A stretch of 64,000 nucleotides of DNA from Mangrovimonas sp. YM274 (GCF_030908385.1 NZ_CP133091.1:903501-967500), one strand, 5' to 3'. Positions 38,339 to 48,732 are shown, counted from the stretch's first letter. The notes: a model not told the origin generated them from the letters alone. Numbers and translations are program-made.

Positions 38339-39114
38339 TGGAAACGCTTAAAATTGTAAAAATAGGAGGAAACATTATTGACGATTCTAAAGCTTTGGAC
38401 GCATTTTTAGAGCAATTTTCCAAGATGAATTCACCAAAACTCTTGGTGCATGGTGGAGGGAAATTAGCGTCCCAATTGGCCCAAAAGATGGAGGTGGAAG
38501 TGAAGATGGTGCAAGGTAGACGTATTACGGATGCTGAAACATTGGACATCATCACGATGGTATACGGAGGAAAAATCAATAAAAATATTGTTGCAAAACT
38601 GCAGTCGCTTAGCTGCAATGCCATTGGTTTTACAGGTGCTGATGGAAATACTATTGTGTCTGTAAAACGTCCTGTAAAAAATATCGACTACGGATTTGTA
38701 GGTGATGTAGAAAAAGTAAATACTGAAATTTTAGAGTTATTGATGAATCAAGGTGTTGCTCCAATATTTTGTGCTATTACCCATGATACGCAGGGGAATT
38801 TGCTTAATACCAATGCCGATACTATTGCTTCGGAATTGGCCATAGGCTTTGCGAAAAAATACAATGTAGAACTGTATTACTGTTTTGAAAAAAATGGCGT
38901 ATTACGTGATGTGAATGATGAGGATTCTATAATTGAAACCATCACCGAACCAATTTATCAAAACTTGCTTTCCGAAGGGATTATTGCCGATGGAATGCTG
39001 CCTAAACTAAATAATTGTTTTCATGCAATTAACAAGAATGTAACCAAGGTTTGCATTGGTAAACCAAACATGTTGACCCAAGCTACCACAAAATTTACAA
39101 CAATTACCAAATGA
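38338..39114 (+). CDS. argB: Acetylglutamate kinase
   Basis: A 258-residue amino-acid kinase. It has KIVKIGGNIIDD (phosphate-binding Lys-Gly-Gly), LLVHGGGKLASQLA, FTGADGN and LLNTNADTIASELA near the nucleotide site. It phosphorylates the acylated glutamate. It overlaps argF' by one base and argE by four. The N-terminal helix typical of arginine-inhibited hexameric forms is missing, so feedback by arginine is probably absent or located elsewhere. Confidence 0.92.
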   Translation: METLKIVKIGGNIIDDSKALDAFLEQFSKMNSPKLLVHGGGKLASQLAQKMEVEVKMVQGRRITDAETLDIITMVYGGKINKNIVAKLQSLSCNAIGFTGADGNTIVSVKRPVKNIDYGFVGDVEKVNTEILELLMNQGVAPIFCAITHDTQGNLLNTNADTIASELAIGFAKKYNVELYYCFEKNGVLRDVNDEDSIIETITEPIYQNLLSEGIIADGMLPKLNNCFHAINKNVTKVCIGKPNMLTQATTKFTTITK

Positions 39115-40172
39115 TTCAAGAACTGACACAGCATGCCATAAATTTGTTGAAACAGCTCATTGCCACGCCTTCTTTTTCTTCGGAAGAGGACCAAACGGCA
39201 GGGCATATAGAGAATTGGTTCAAAGGGCATGATATTCCTTATAAACGATATAACAATAACGTATGGTCTATCAATAAATATTTTGATGAGAGCAAACCAA
39301 CCTTATTGCTTAATTCCCATCACGATACCGTAAAACCTAATAATGGCTATACCAAAAATCCTTTTGAAGCCATTGTGGAGGATGGGAAGCTTTTCGGTTT
39401 GGGAAGCAATGATGCTGGAGGTTGTTTGGTGTCACTTTTGGCAACCTTTACTTATTTCTATGCCAAAGAAGATTTAAAATATAACTTGGTGATTGTGGCT
39501 TCTGCGGAAGAAGAAAGTAGCGGACCTAATGGTTTGAATAGTATGTTGGAGTTCATTCCGGAGGTGGATGTTGCAATTGTAGGCGAACCAACACTCATGA
39601 ATTTAGCTATTGCAGAAAAGGGGTTGGTGGTATTTGATGCCGTGGTAAAGGGGACTCCAAGTCATGCGGCGCACCCAAATGATGATAATGCTATATACAA
39701 TACTATTAAGGTTTTGGAATGGTTCCAAAAGTTTCAATTTGAAAAAGTGTCCGAAACTTTAGGAGAGGTGAAATTAACTGTTTCTCAAATTAATGGAGGG
39801 AAACAACACAATGCCATTCCTGCCAATGTTGATTTAGTGGTGGATGTGAGGGTGAATGACCAATACACCAATCAGGAAGTTGCCGATATTTTGATGAAGG
39901 AAGCACCATGCGATAGCATTGTTCCGAGAAGTTTACGATTGAATTCTTCTTCCATTCCTGTGGAACATCCTTTGGTGAAAGCTGGAATCGCTTTGGGAAG
40001 GGAAACCTATGGGTCACCTACGTTATCAGATCAAGCTGTGCTGTCTTGTCCATCTCTAAAATTGGGACCTGGAGACAGTACGCGCTCGCATTCTGCCGAT
40101 GAATTTATTTATCTGCACGAAATTGAAGAAGGAATTAAGATTTATATTGAATTGCTAAACAACGTATTATGA
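39111..40172 (+). CDS. argE: N-acyl-ornithine/citrulline deacylase, M20 family
   Basis: A 353-residue M20 metallohydrolase. Metal-binding residues are in LLLNSHHDTVKP, GLGSNDAGG and ASAEEESSG, with a dimerisation domain over about 165-275 and the late His in DSTRSHSADEFIY. In an operon that uses N-acylated transcarbamylation it should remove the acyl group from acyl-citrulline. Four-base overlaps on both sides make it part of the same transcript. Confidence 0.88.
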   Translation: MIQELTQHAINLLKQLIATPSFSSEEDQTAGHIENWFKGHDIPYKRYNNNVWSINKYFDESKPTLLLNSHHDTVKPNNGYTKNPFEAIVEDGKLFGLGSNDAGGCLVSLLATFTYFYAKEDLKYNLVIVASAEEESSGPNGLNSMLEFIPEVDVAIVGEPTLMNLAIAEKGLVVFDAVVKGTPSHAAHPNDDNAIYNTIKVLEWFQKFQFEKVSETLGEVKLTVSQINGGKQHNAIPANVDLVVDVRVNDQYTNQEVADILMKEAPCDSIVPRSLRLNSSSIPVEHPLVKAGIALGRETYGSPTLSDQAVLSCPSLKLGPGDSTRSHSADEFIYLHEIEEGIKIYIELLNNVL

Positions 40173-41443
40173 AGCTCTGGGATAAAGGCTTGGCCATTGA
40201 TAAAAAAATAGAACAGTTTACTGTAGGAAACGATAGAGAAATAGATTTGCATATTGCAAAATATGATGTTCAGGCATCTCTGGCCCATGCAAAAATGCTG
40301 CAGCATATTGGAATTTTAAACGAGGTAGAGCTTGGCCAGTTGGAAGAAGGATTGCAACATTTGAAGGAACAAATAGAAGCGGGAACATTTGTAATTGAAG
40401 ACCAGTTTGAAGATGTACACTCCAAAATAGAATTTGAACTGACCAAAACTTATGGCGAAGTTGGAAAAAAAATCCATACAGCACGTTCTAGAAACGATCA
40501 AGTTTTAGTCGCCTTACAGTTGTATTACAAGGAAAATATTCAAGAGATTCTATTAAAAACAGAAACGTTCTTTTTGTCACTTTTGGACTTGGCCAATACC
40601 CATAAAGATAAACTGTTGCCAGGCTACACGCATTTGCAGGTGGCGATGCCGTCTTCCTTCGGATTGTGGTTTTCTGCCTATGCCGAGATTTTGGCCGATG
40701 ATAGTTATCTATTGCAGGCGGCCTTAAAAACGGTGGATCAAAATCCGTTGGGCTCGGCTGCTGGTTATGGGAGTTCCTTTGCAATTGATAGAGAATTTAC
40801 CACCAAAGATCTTCAATTTGAAACCTTAAAGTACAATGTTGTTGCAGCCCAAATGAGTCGTGGTAAGAGTGAAAGAACTATCGCGGCTGCTTTAGGAGGT
40901 TTAAGCAACACCATGGCGCGTTTTGCAATGGATATTTGTTTGTATATGAGCCAGAATTTTGGTTTCATTTCATTTCCAGATGAATTGACCACAGGAAGCA
41001 GCATCATGCCTCATAAGAAAAACCCTGATGTTTTTGAATTACTTCGTGGCAAATGCAACAAAATTCAAGCCCTTCAAACCGAGATGACTTTAATTACCAA
41101 TAACCTTCCCAGTGGTTACCACAGGGATTACCAATTGTTGAAGGAGTCTATTATAGGGGGAATAGAAGATATGAAGGATTTGTTGGATATTTTTAACTAT
41201 GCCATCAATCAGGTGGAAGTAAAGGATATCGATTTGAATGATGCTAAATATCGTTACCTTTTTACGGTAGACAATATGAATACTTTGGTTGAAAACGGGA
41301 TGAGTTTTAGAGAAGCTTACCAGGTTATTGGTAAGCAGGTACAGGAGGGAACTTATACACCAGACACTTCTAAACAACATACCCACGTTGGAAGCATGGG
41401 GAACTTATGTTTAGAGGATATCAAGGCTAAATTCGCAAAGTAG
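40169..41443 (+). CDS. argH: Argininosuccinate lyase
   Basis: A 424-residue member of the fumarase/aspartase superfamily. It has SRNDQVLVALQ, LPGYTHLQVAMPSSFGLW and the signature GSSIMPHKKNPDVFELLRGK around residues 277-296, with the catalytic Ser in GSSIMP. It splits argininosuccinate to arginine and fumarate. It is the last gene of the operon; its stop is one base from the stop of the convergent kinase gene, with no visible terminator between them. Confidence 0.94.
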   Translation: MKLWDKGLAIDKKIEQFTVGNDREIDLHIAKYDVQASLAHAKMLQHIGILNEVELGQLEEGLQHLKEQIEAGTFVIEDQFEDVHSKIEFELTKTYGEVGKKIHTARSRNDQVLVALQLYYKENIQEILLKTETFFLSLLDLANTHKDKLLPGYTHLQVAMPSSFGLWFSAYAEILADDSYLLQAALKTVDQNPLGSAAGYGSSFAIDREFTTKDLQFETLKYNVVAAQMSRGKSERTIAAALGGLSNTMARFAMDICLYMSQNFGFISFPDELTTGSSIMPHKKNPDVFELLRGKCNKIQALQTEMTLITNNLPSGYHRDYQLLKESIIGGIEDMKDLLDIFNYAINQVEVKDIDLNDAKYRYLFTVDNMNTLVENGMSFREAYQVIGKQVQEGTYTPDTSKQHTHVGSMGNLCLEDIKAKFAK

Positions 41444-41444
41444 C

Positions 41445-42197
41445 TTAATAGGTTTTTGGAATTTGGTGTGTGGCAGCACAAGCGGCACCTATAATGCCAG
41501 CATGGTTTCCTAAATGGGCAGGAACAACAGGCGTTTCAATAGTAATGTACTTTTTGAATTTATCAAAATCGTCTGATGTGCCTCCTCCAAGAATAATTAA
41601 ATCGGGGCACACCAATGTTTCAACCAAACCAAGGAATATGTTGAAGCGTTTGCCCCATTTCTTAAAGCTTAAATTCTTGTCTTTTTTTGAAGAAGCGGCA
41701 GCCCACTGTTCAATTTTTTCATACTTTTTATAAGGGATTTGACCCAATTCAAAATTAGGAATCAATTTACCGTCATAAAAAGCACCGCTACCCAAACCAG
41801 TACCTATGGTAATGGTTAGGACTAACCCAGGTTTTCCTTGGCCAATGCCATAATTCATTACCGCATATCCAGCTGCATCAGCATCATTAATAACCGTAAC
41901 GGGTAAATGGACTTCTTTCGAAAACAACTCCTCTACATTGACGTGATCCCACTCTTCATGGAGGTTTCCGGAAGCTTTACAAATTCCATGTTTGATAATG
42001 CTGGGAAACCCGCAACCAATAGGTCCCGAATAGTCAAAATGTTTTACTATCTGAGCAAACACTTTTGCCATGTCTTCGGGTTTTCGTGATGGAGGTGTTG
42101 GTATTCTATATCTTTTGGTGACAAGTTCTCCTGTGATAGTATTCACTAATGCTCCCTTCATGCCCGATCCGCCGACATCGATTCCTAGAATTTCCAT
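41445..42197 (-). CDS. ppgK: Polyphosphate glucokinase, ROK family
   Basis: A 250-residue sugar kinase. I placed the start at 42197 (MEILGIDVGGSGMKGALV), because the frame's 39 extra upstream codons do not look like protein. Motifs are the phosphate-binding GIDVGGSGMKG, GCGFPSIIKHG, the ROK catalytic Asp in VINDADAAGYAV, and TITIGTGLGSGAF. The pattern matches polyphosphate/ATP-glucose phosphotransferases. It phosphorylates glucose at C6, probably with polyphosphate. It is not functionally linked to the arginine or leucine genes on either side. Confidence 0.85.
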   Translation of the reverse strand: MEILGIDVGGSGMKGALVNTITGELVTKRYRIPTPPSRKPEDMAKVFAQIVKHFDYSGPIGCGFPSIIKHGICKASGNLHEEWDHVNVEELFSKEVHLPVTVINDADAAGYAVMNYGIGQGKPGLVLTITIGTGLGSGAFYDGKLIPNFELGQIPYKKYEKIEQWAAASSKKDKNLSFKKWGKRFNIFLGLVETLVCPDLIILGGGTSDDFDKFKKYITIETPVVPAHLGNHAGIIGAACAATHQIPKTY

Positions 42198-42305
42198 AGA
42201 ATTAAATTTTCTGAATGTTAAAATTAATAAATCTATTAGAGAACCCCTCGTAAAAAGTGAGTCATAATTATTGACAACGGATAGTTTTTTAAAGAGTATG
42301 AAAGC

Positions 42306-42331
42306 AAAAAGCACTCAGTTGAGTGCTTTTT
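42306..42331 (-). terminator. Terminator of the leu operon
   Basis: A perfect stem, AAAAAGCACTC / GAGTGCTTTTT, with an AGTT loop. On the minus strand it follows leuB by about 35 bases. Its symmetry could also stop transcripts that read through from argH. Confidence 0.85.
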
Positions 42332-42366
42332 TATATCCTAAAGAAGACATAGTTTTCTTAAACGTT

Positions 42367-43485
42367 TCAGATTATTGTAGACTGACCCAAATGGATGTTA
42401 GTGAAATTAATATTACTATCTTTAGGATTGTTGATGAAATCCTCAATGAAATCACCAACCTTAGCAGTTGTTATGTTGTTATATTTTGAATTCAAATCAG
42501 GGGTCATTATTTCTAATTGAACCGATTTTTCTACGGCATTCCTAACCATATCCGCTTCATCATGCAAACCAAAATGATCTAGTAACATAGCAGCGGATAG
42601 AATAGATGCAATTGGATTGGCGATGTTTTTGCCTTTTGCCTGTGGATATGAGCCATGAATAGGTTCAAACATGGCGTGTTTATTACCTACAGACGCCGAG
42701 GCCAAAAGCCCAATAGACCCTCCAATAACACTGGCTTCATCACTGATGATGTCTCCAAACATGTTCTCGGTTAAAATAACATCAAACTGTTTTGGATTTA
42801 GAATCATTTGCATGGCAGCATTATCTACAAACAAGAAATCTAAAGTTACATCAGGGTAAGATGTAGAAAGCTCGGTCACTACTTTTCTCCATAAACGGGA
42901 AGATTCCAGAACATTGGCCTTGTCAACCAGTGTTAGTTTCTTGCTTCTCGTTTGAGCAGCCTTAAAGGCTAAGTGGGCAATGCGTTCAATTTCTTCCCGT
43001 GTATACAAACAAAGATCAGAAGCAGTGTTGCCATCATCGCTTAAATATTTGTCTCCAAAATAGATGCCTCCAGTCAATTCACGGTAGATACTAATATCGG
43101 TTCCTTTTATGTTTTCTTCCTTAAGTGGTGATGCCCCTACAAGACTGTCGTAAGCTTTTACAGGTCTGATATTGGCAAACAATCCCAGCTCCTTTCTAAG
43201 TTTAAGTAAACCTTGTTCCGGACGCACTTTTGCCGAAGGGTCGTTGTCATATTTAGGGTCGCCAATAGCTCCAAATAACACAGCATCACTTTGTTTGCAA
43301 ATGTCTAAAGTGGCATTTGGTAAAGGGGAACCTGTTTCGTCTATTGCAATGGCACCGACAAGCGCAGGTTTGAACCTAAAGCTATGGTTGAATTCCTGTG
43401 CGATGGCCTTTAACACCTTAATTGCCTGATCGGTCACTTCTGGACCAATTCCATCCCCTGATAAAACAGCAATATCTAATTTCAT
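42367..43485 (-). CDS. leuB: 3-isopropylmalate dehydrogenase
   Basis: A 372-residue NAD-dependent decarboxylating dehydrogenase. It has AVLSGDGIGPEVT at the N-terminus, a substrate-binding Arg cluster in KLRKELGLFANIRP, YFGDKYL with the catalytic Tyr region, and the signature NMFGDIISDEASVIGGSIGLL (about 248-267). It is the last gene of the leu operon, 39 bases after leuD. Confidence 0.94.
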   Translation of the reverse strand: MKLDIAVLSGDGIGPEVTDQAIKVLKAIAQEFNHSFRFKPALVGAIAIDETGSPLPNATLDICKQSDAVLFGAIGDPKYDNDPSAKVRPEQGLLKLRKELGLFANIRPVKAYDSLVGASPLKEENIKGTDISIYRELTGGIYFGDKYLSDDGNTASDLCLYTREEIERIAHLAFKAAQTRSKKLTLVDKANVLESSRLWRKVVTELSTSYPDVTLDFLFVDNAAMQMILNPKQFDVILTENMFGDIISDEASVIGGSIGLLASASVGNKHAMFEPIHGSYPQAKGKNIANPIASILSAAMLLDHFGLHDEADMVRNAVEKSVQLEIMTPDLNSKYNNITTAKVGDFIEDFINNPKDSNINFTNIHLGQSTII

Positions 43486-43524
43486 TTCTTTATATGAAGG
43501 ACCATTTGTAGCCTTCTCTACGTG

Positions 43525-44115
43525 TTAGTTTGTTCTACTTAATTCAAAAGCCTCAATGGCTTCTTTTTTACTTAATAAATAATCAATATCATCATAGCCA
43601 TTGAGCATACAGGTTTTTTTGTAAGCGTCAATCTCAAAACTTTCCTGTTGGTCGCTACCTATAATGCCAATGGTTTGATTTTCTAAATCAACGATGAGTT
43701 CGGTTTTTGGATTTGCCTTAATGGTATTCAATAAAGTTTCTAGATAGGCTTCACTCACCTGAACCGGCAGCAACCCATTGTTCAAAGCATTTCCTTTAAA
43801 GATATCAGCAAAAAAACTTGAGACGATTACTTTAAACCCATAACCAACTAAAGCCCATGCGGCATGCTCGCGACTGGAGCCGCATCCAAAATTATCACCA
43901 GCAACCAAAATGCTTCCTGTATATTTTGGATCGTTTAATGGGAACCCAGTATTGACATTTCCATGTTTGTCGAAGCGCCAATCTCTAAAGGCATTGTCGC
44001 CAAATCCCTGTTTGTCTGTTGCTTTTAAAAAACGCGCAGGGATGATTTGATCAGTATCTATATTTTCAATGGCCAACGGAATGGCTCTTGATTGTAACGT
44101 TGTAAACTTTTCCAT
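43525..44115 (-). CDS. leuD: 3-isopropylmalate dehydratase, small subunit
   Basis: A 196-residue swivelling subunit with [13 protein letters not shown] and the catalytic [14 protein letters not shown]. It pairs with LeuC to isomerise 2- to 3-isopropylmalate. It lies 25 bases after leuC. Length and motifs are normal for the bacterial LeuD type 1. Confidence 0.94.
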   Translation of the reverse strand: MEKFTTLQSRAIPLAIENIDTDQIIPARFLKATDKQGFGDNAFRDWRFDKHGNVNTGFPLNDPKYTGSILVAGDNFGCGSSREHAAWALVGYGFKVIVSSFFADIFKGNALNNGLLPVQVSEAYLETLLNTIKANPKTELIVDLENQTIGIIGSDQQESFEIDAYKKTCMLNGYDDIDYLLSKKEAIEAFELSRTN

Positions 44116-44140
44116 ATTTGTTTCCTTTCCGTTGAAAGGT

Positions 44141-45550
44141 TTAGCTCATTAATTCTTTTTCAAAAGCATTTTCAAAGGCTTTTGATACATCTACTATTTT
44201 TCCTGCAACCGCTGTAGCTGCCGCTACTAATGGACTTGCCAAAATGGTTCTGGCACCCTGGCCTTGTCGTCCTTCAAAATTTCTATTGGATGTAGAAACG
44301 CAATATTCGCCTTGGGGGATTTTATCATCGTTCATGGCCAAACATGCGGAACAACCTGGTTGTCGCAACTCAAAACCGGCAGTTTCAAAAATGTCTTTTA
44401 AGCCTTCGTCTATAATTTGGGCTTCTACCTGCTTACTTCCAGGAACTAACCACGCAGTGACGTTGTCGGCCTTATGTTTGCCTTTAATGTAGTTGGCAGC
44501 CACTCTAAAATCTTCAATTCTAGAATTGGTGCAACTACCAATAAATACATAATTGATAGGTTTATCTACTAAGGATTCTCCTTTTTGGAAATCCATATAT
44601 TCCAAGGATTTTTCAAAGGAAGCATCATTCAAAACAGGGATGTGTTCTGAAATTTTAATGCCCATACCTGGATTGGTACCGTAGGTAATCATAGGTTCAA
44701 TATCTTGGGCATCAAAAACGTATTCTTTGTCAAACGTAGCGTCAGCATCCGTAGGCAATGTTTTCCAATAGGCAACTTTGTTTTTGAATTCCTCGCCTTT
44801 AGGCGCAAACTCTCTATCTTTTATGTATTCAAAAGTGGTTTCGTCTGGGGCAATCATACCGCCTCGAGCACCCATTTCAATACTCATATTGCAAACAGTC
44901 ATTCGGCCTTCCATGCTCATGTTTTCAAAAACGTCTCCTGCATATTCGCAGAAATAGCCCGTTCCTGAATTGGTGCCCAATTTTGAAATGATATAAAGAA
45001 TGACATCTTTGGGTAGGACGCCATTCTTTAACTTGCCATTAACCGTTACACGTAAACTTTTAGGCTTTGTCAATAACAAACATTGACTTGCAAATACCTG
45101 TGCTACCTGACTGGTCCCAATACCAAAGGCAATGGCACCAAAAGCACCATGGGTAGAGGTATGCGAATCGCCACAAACCATGGTCATACCTGGTTGGGTG
45201 ATGCCTAGTTCAGGAGCCATAACATGGACGATACCATTGTATTGATGTCCTAAGTCGTAGAGTGTAATATTATTTTTATGACAGTTTTCGGCGAGCTGTT
45301 TTAACTGATTTCTGGACAGCTCATCCTTAACTGGTAAGTGTTGATTTTTTGTAGGAGTGTTATGGTCTGCGGTGGCCACAATTTGGTTTGGCCTAAATAT
45401 TGGAATATCTCGTTCTTCAAGCTCGTTAAAAGCCTGTGGGCTGGTAACTTCATGAATTAAGTGTTTGTCAATATATAAAATTTGTGGTCCATCCTGAATG
45501 GAGTCCACAACGTGCGCATCCCAAACTTTATCAAATAAGGTCTTTCCCAT
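44141..45550 (-). CDS. leuC: 3-isopropylmalate dehydratase, large subunit
   Basis: A 469-residue aconitase-family protein. 4Fe-4S ligands are in [14 protein letters not shown] (Cys about 346) and [11 protein letters not shown] (two Cys, about 406-409). It also has [21 protein letters not shown] near 130-150 (shown in part). The start codon overlaps the leuA stop in a TAATG arrangement, which implies translational coupling. Confidence 0.95.
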   Translation of the reverse strand: MGKTLFDKVWDAHVVDSIQDGPQILYIDKHLIHEVTSPQAFNELEERDIPIFRPNQIVATADHNTPTKNQHLPVKDELSRNQLKQLAENCHKNNITLYDLGHQYNGIVHVMAPELGITQPGMTMVCGDSHTSTHGAFGAIAFGIGTSQVAQVFASQCLLLTKPKSLRVTVNGKLKNGVLPKDVILYIISKLGTNSGTGYFCEYAGDVFENMSMEGRMTVCNMSIEMGARGGMIAPDETTFEYIKDREFAPKGEEFKNKVAYWKTLPTDADATFDKEYVFDAQDIEPMITYGTNPGMGIKISEHIPVLNDASFEKSLEYMDFQKGESLVDKPINYVFIGSCTNSRIEDFRVAANYIKGKHKADNVTAWLVPGSKQVEAQIIDEGLKDIFETAGFELRQPGCSACLAMNDDKIPQGEYCVSTSNRNFEGRQGQGARTILASPLVAAATAVAGKIVDVSKAFENAFEKELMS

Positions 45551-46725
45551 TACGCGCTAATTATTTGTTGATATACATTACTGGTTTCGATGATGTGGTG
45601 GATATCATTGTCATCGATTTCCTTTTTACTATCGGCAAAATTCAAGAAACTGGCATAGATCTCGTCCAATTGCAATTTGGTCAATTCGTACCCGATGTTT
45701 TTGGCTCTATATGCCAAGGCAGCTCTTCCGCTTCTGGCTGTTAATACAATGGCCGATTCGGTAACACCTACATCTTTAGGGTCGATGATTTCGTAAGTTT
45801 CTCTGTTTTTAATGACGCCATCTTGATGAATACCGGAGCTATGTGCAAAGGCATTGGAGCCTACAATAGCTTTGTTAGGTTGGGTATAAACGCCCATTTG
45901 CTCGGACACCAATTGGCTGATGCCGTATAACTCTGGAGTTTTAATGTTGGTATCCAAGTTTAAGTACGGGTGTTGTTTTAAAATCATGACGACTTCTTCC
46001 AACGCAGTATTTCCGGCACGTTCCCCAATACCGTTGATGGTACATTCAATTTGGCGTGCACCGTTAATAACACCTTCTATGGAATTGGCCGTAGCCAATC
46101 CTAAATCGTTATGGCAGTGACAAGACAAGATGGTCTTTTCAATACCTTTTACATTTTCTTTTAGGTATTTGATTTTTGCCCCGTATTCACTGGGCAAGCA
46201 ATAACCAGTCGTATCTGGAATATTTAAAACGGTAGCTCCAGCTTTAATGGCCATTTCACACACACGAGCCAAATACTCATTGTCTGTTCTTCCCGCATCT
46301 TCCGCATAAAATTCCACATCTTCCACAAAGGATTTGGCATATTTCACGGCTTCGTAAGCCCGTGTTAAAACTTGTTCTCTTGTAGAATTGAATTTAAATT
46401 TAATATGAGAGTCGGAAGTTCCAATACCGGTATGGATTCGAGGTCGTTTGGCATATTTAAGGGCTTCCGCAGCTACTTTAATATCGTTTTCAACAGCTCG
46501 AGTCAAACCACAAACAGTAGCATTCTTAACCAACTTGGATATGGCCTCAACCGATTCAAAGTCGCCAGGACTAGAAACCGGAAATCCCGCTTCAATAACA
46601 TCTACTCCTAGTTGGTCCAACTTTTTGGCAATAATCAACTTTTGGGTGGTATTTAGCTTGCACCCAGGAACTTGTTCACCGTCTCTTAAGGTGGTGTCAA
46701 AAATTTGTACGTGCTCTTTAGACAT
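45550..46725 (-). CDS. leuA: 2-isopropylmalate synthase, short form
   Basis: A 391-residue enzyme that joins acetyl-CoA and 2-ketoisovalerate. The catalytic TIM barrel shows [17 protein letters not shown], the metal-binding [15 protein letters not shown] and NGIGERAGN. After a linker with [13 protein letters not shown] the protein ends near residue 391. E. coli LeuA has about 520 residues, and the missing C-terminal part is the leucine-binding regulatory domain, so feedback inhibition is probably absent. It is the first gene of the leu operon. Confidence 0.9.
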   Translation of the reverse strand: MSKEHVQIFDTTLRDGEQVPGCKLNTTQKLIIAKKLDQLGVDVIEAGFPVSSPGDFESVEAISKLVKNATVCGLTRAVENDIKVAAEALKYAKRPRIHTGIGTSDSHIKFKFNSTREQVLTRAYEAVKYAKSFVEDVEFYAEDAGRTDNEYLARVCEMAIKAGATVLNIPDTTGYCLPSEYGAKIKYLKENVKGIEKTILSCHCHNDLGLATANSIEGVINGARQIECTINGIGERAGNTALEEVVMILKQHPYLNLDTNIKTPELYGISQLVSEQMGVYTQPNKAIVGSNAFAHSSGIHQDGVIKNRETYEIIDPKDVGVTESAIVLTARSGRAALAYRAKNIGYELTKLQLDEIYASFLNFADSKKEIDDNDIHHIIETSNVYQQIISA

Positions 46726-46872
46726 TTATAGAAATATATTTTTGTATTGTCTTACGAATTTATACTTTGGTTATACATTACACTTTGGTTTTTAATGTGT
46801 ATTACGATGTTCAACTGTTGTTTTGCGTTGTAAAACACTGTAAAACAAGTGTTTAACGTTTATTTTTGTTCG
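46726..46872. promoter_or_regulatory. Divergent control region of leuA and the 514-residue gene
   Basis: Two sets of direct repeats lie here: TGTAAAACA at 46829-46837 and again at 46839-46847, and ACTTTGGTT occurring twice (about 46766-46774 and 46781-46789 region). I see no leucine-rich leader peptide and no terminator on the leuA side, so unlike ilv this operon seems to be controlled by a DNA-binding protein or not at all. Confidence 0.4.
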
Positions 46873-48417
46873 ATGACTAAGGATTTGAAAGACAATTTGT
46901 TTCTACTGGTGAAGTCCATGACAAAATCGGAAAAGCGCCAGTTTAAGCTGTATGTGGGGCGATTGGGAGTAAATGAAGATTCAAAATTTTTGAACCTCTT
47001 TAACATCATGGATAAGCTATCTGTGTATGACGAGGCTATTATTTTGAAAAGTGGAGTGGTCAAAAAACAACAATTAGCGAATGTTAAGGCTCATTTATAC
47101 AAACAAATACTGATTAGTCTTAGATTAAACCCATCTCACCAAAATACTAGGTCGCAATTAAGGGAACAATTGGATTTTGCTTCCATTTTATACCATAAAG
47201 GACTTTATAAACAAGCCTTGAAAATATTAGATAAGTCCAAGGAATTGGCTATTCAAAGTGAAGAAAAGAATCTAGCTTTTGAAATTGTGGAGCTTGAAAA
47301 AATCATCGAATCACAATACATAACAAGAAGTATCAGTGGGCGAGCCGATGAGTTGACAATTCAGGCGAAAGAACTGAGCAAGGCTAATGTTATAGCAAGT
47401 AAACTTTCCAATTTATCCTTGCAGCTTTATGGCTTATTTCTAAAGATAGGTTACGTTAAAAATGAAGCCGAAGCCAAGCAAATAAGGGATTATTTTCAAG
47501 CCCGTTTGCCAAAATACGATATCAATGAATTGGGGTTTAGAGAGCGTTTATGGCTATACAAAGCTAATTTATGGTATAGTTTTCTGCTTCAAGATTTTTT
47601 GAATTGCTATAAATATGCCTTACGTTGGGTGAAGCTATTTGAGCAACAACCAGATATGGTAGACTTGAACCCTGTGTTCTTCATTAAAGGGAACAATTAC
47701 CTATTGGAAGCCTTGTTCTACACTAAAAACAAGCGCAAGTTTGACCATTATTTAAGAAAATTTGAAAGTATTGTAGCGGCAAAATCCTTTCCAAAAGATG
47801 AAAATGTAGAAGCCCTTTCGTTCTTGTATTTAAATGTTAATAGACTCAATTATTACTTTATAGATGGTAGTTTTCAAGAGGGCTTATATTTGATTCCGAT
47901 CATCGAAAAAGATTTACAGTCGTACAAAGATCGTATAGACGAGCATCACACCATGGTGTTTTATTACAAGTTTGCGAGCATGCATTTTGGAGCAGGAAAC
48001 AATAAAGAGTGCATCGCATATTTGGATAAGATCATTTCTAATAAATCCCTTTCTATGCGGGAGGATTTGCTCTGCTTTTCCAGAGTTTTAAATTTAGTAG
48101 CTCACTATGAAGGAGGTTACGATTATCACATTGAAAAGCTTTTGAGAAGCACTTACAAATTCCTACTGAAGATTAATGACCTTTACGAAGTCCAAAAAGA
48201 AATGATCAAGTTTATTAAAGGGCTTCAGGATGTGTATCCTCAGGATATCAAAAAGGCATTTATTGAACTTCATAAAACCTTTAAAACCTACGAAAACGAT
48301 CCTTACGAGCGTCGTGCCTTTTTGTATTTGGATATTATTTCGTGGCTGGAAAGCAAAATATACAACAAGCCGGTAGCGCAAATTATCAGGGAAAAGTATT
48401 TGGCAGAATTTTCATGA
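46873..48417 (+). CDS. Hypothetical helical (TPR-like) protein
   Basis: A 514-residue protein from the ATG at 46873 (MTKDLKDNLFLLVKSMTKSEK). A GTG 24 bases upstream is possible but would place the start in the repeat region. There is no signal peptide or membrane segment. The sequence is a succession of amphipathic helices with Tyr, Leu and Lys (for example ASILYHKGLYKQALKILDKS, a TPR-like pair near 105-125), so a protein-binding solenoid is likely. It faces leuA across a shared control region. Similar proteins are common hypotheticals in Flavobacteriia; function unknown. Confidence 0.7.
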   Translation: MTKDLKDNLFLLVKSMTKSEKRQFKLYVGRLGVNEDSKFLNLFNIMDKLSVYDEAIILKSGVVKKQQLANVKAHLYKQILISLRLNPSHQNTRSQLREQLDFASILYHKGLYKQALKILDKSKELAIQSEEKNLAFEIVELEKIIESQYITRSISGRADELTIQAKELSKANVIASKLSNLSLQLYGLFLKIGYVKNEAEAKQIRDYFQARLPKYDINELGFRERLWLYKANLWYSFLLQDFLNCYKYALRWVKLFEQQPDMVDLNPVFFIKGNNYLLEALFYTKNKRKFDHYLRKFESIVAAKSFPKDENVEALSFLYLNVNRLNYYFIDGSFQEGLYLIPIIEKDLQSYKDRIDEHHTMVFYYKFASMHFGAGNNKECIAYLDKIISNKSLSMREDLLCFSRVLNLVAHYEGGYDYHIEKLLRSTYKFLLKINDLYEVQKEMIKFIKGLQDVYPQDIKKAFIELHKTFKTYENDPYERRAFLYLDIISWLESKIYNKPVAQIIREKYLAEFS

Positions 48418-48515
48418 TAAAATCATAAAAAATTCAAAAAGTGAAGAATAAATTTGGATTTTAAGTTTTTCTAACTGAATATTTGCACTCACAAAGTTCA
48501 CTCACTTATTGAAAA

Positions 48516-48625
48516 TGTTATCAAGAAAGGTGGAGGGATTAGACCCAACGAAACCTTAGCAACCCTTTAGCAATAAAGAAGGTGCTACATTCTACTGAAG
48601 GCAATTAGTTTTTAGATAGATAACC
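48516..48625 (+). promoter_or_regulatory. SAM-I riboswitch upstream of the metX fusion
   Basis: P1 pairs GTTATC (48517-48522) with GATAAC (48619-48624). The S-box core follows in order: AAGAAAGGTGGAGGGA, TTAGACCC, ACGAAACCTTAGCAACC, then AAGAAGGTGCTA. These are the conserved SAM-contacting segments of the SAM-I class. The gene starts about 108 bases further on. Confidence 0.93.
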
Positions 48626-48629
48626 TCAT

Positions 48630-48668
48630 GAGAATTACATTCTGTATGTTCTCTTAAATTCTTTTTAA
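48630..48668 (+). terminator. Possible expression-platform terminator of the metX riboswitch
   Basis: GAGAA pairs with TTCTC around an inner CAT/ATG pairing (a three-base bulge on the left arm), followed by the T-rich TTAAATTCTTTTTAAC. The stem is weak, so the mode of control is uncertain. Confidence 0.35.
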
Positions 48669-48732
48669 CATATTCTATTTAGGTGCGCCCTTTTGGGGCA
48701 TGAGCTTTTTATTTTTCAATTTGTAACTTGAA

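Noticed and set aside
42198-42314. N-terminal extension of the glucokinase by 39 codons
   Set aside because: The extension overlaps the leu terminator region and the phosphate-binding motif normally lies at the very N-terminus.
46849-46872. GTG start for the 514-residue hypothetical protein
   Set aside because: It would begin immediately after the direct repeats; the ATG at 46873 gives a more typical N-terminus.
46726-46872. Search for a leucine leader peptide upstream of leuA
   Set aside because: The only short frame (eight codons from an ATG on the minus strand) has no Leu codon and there is no terminator.
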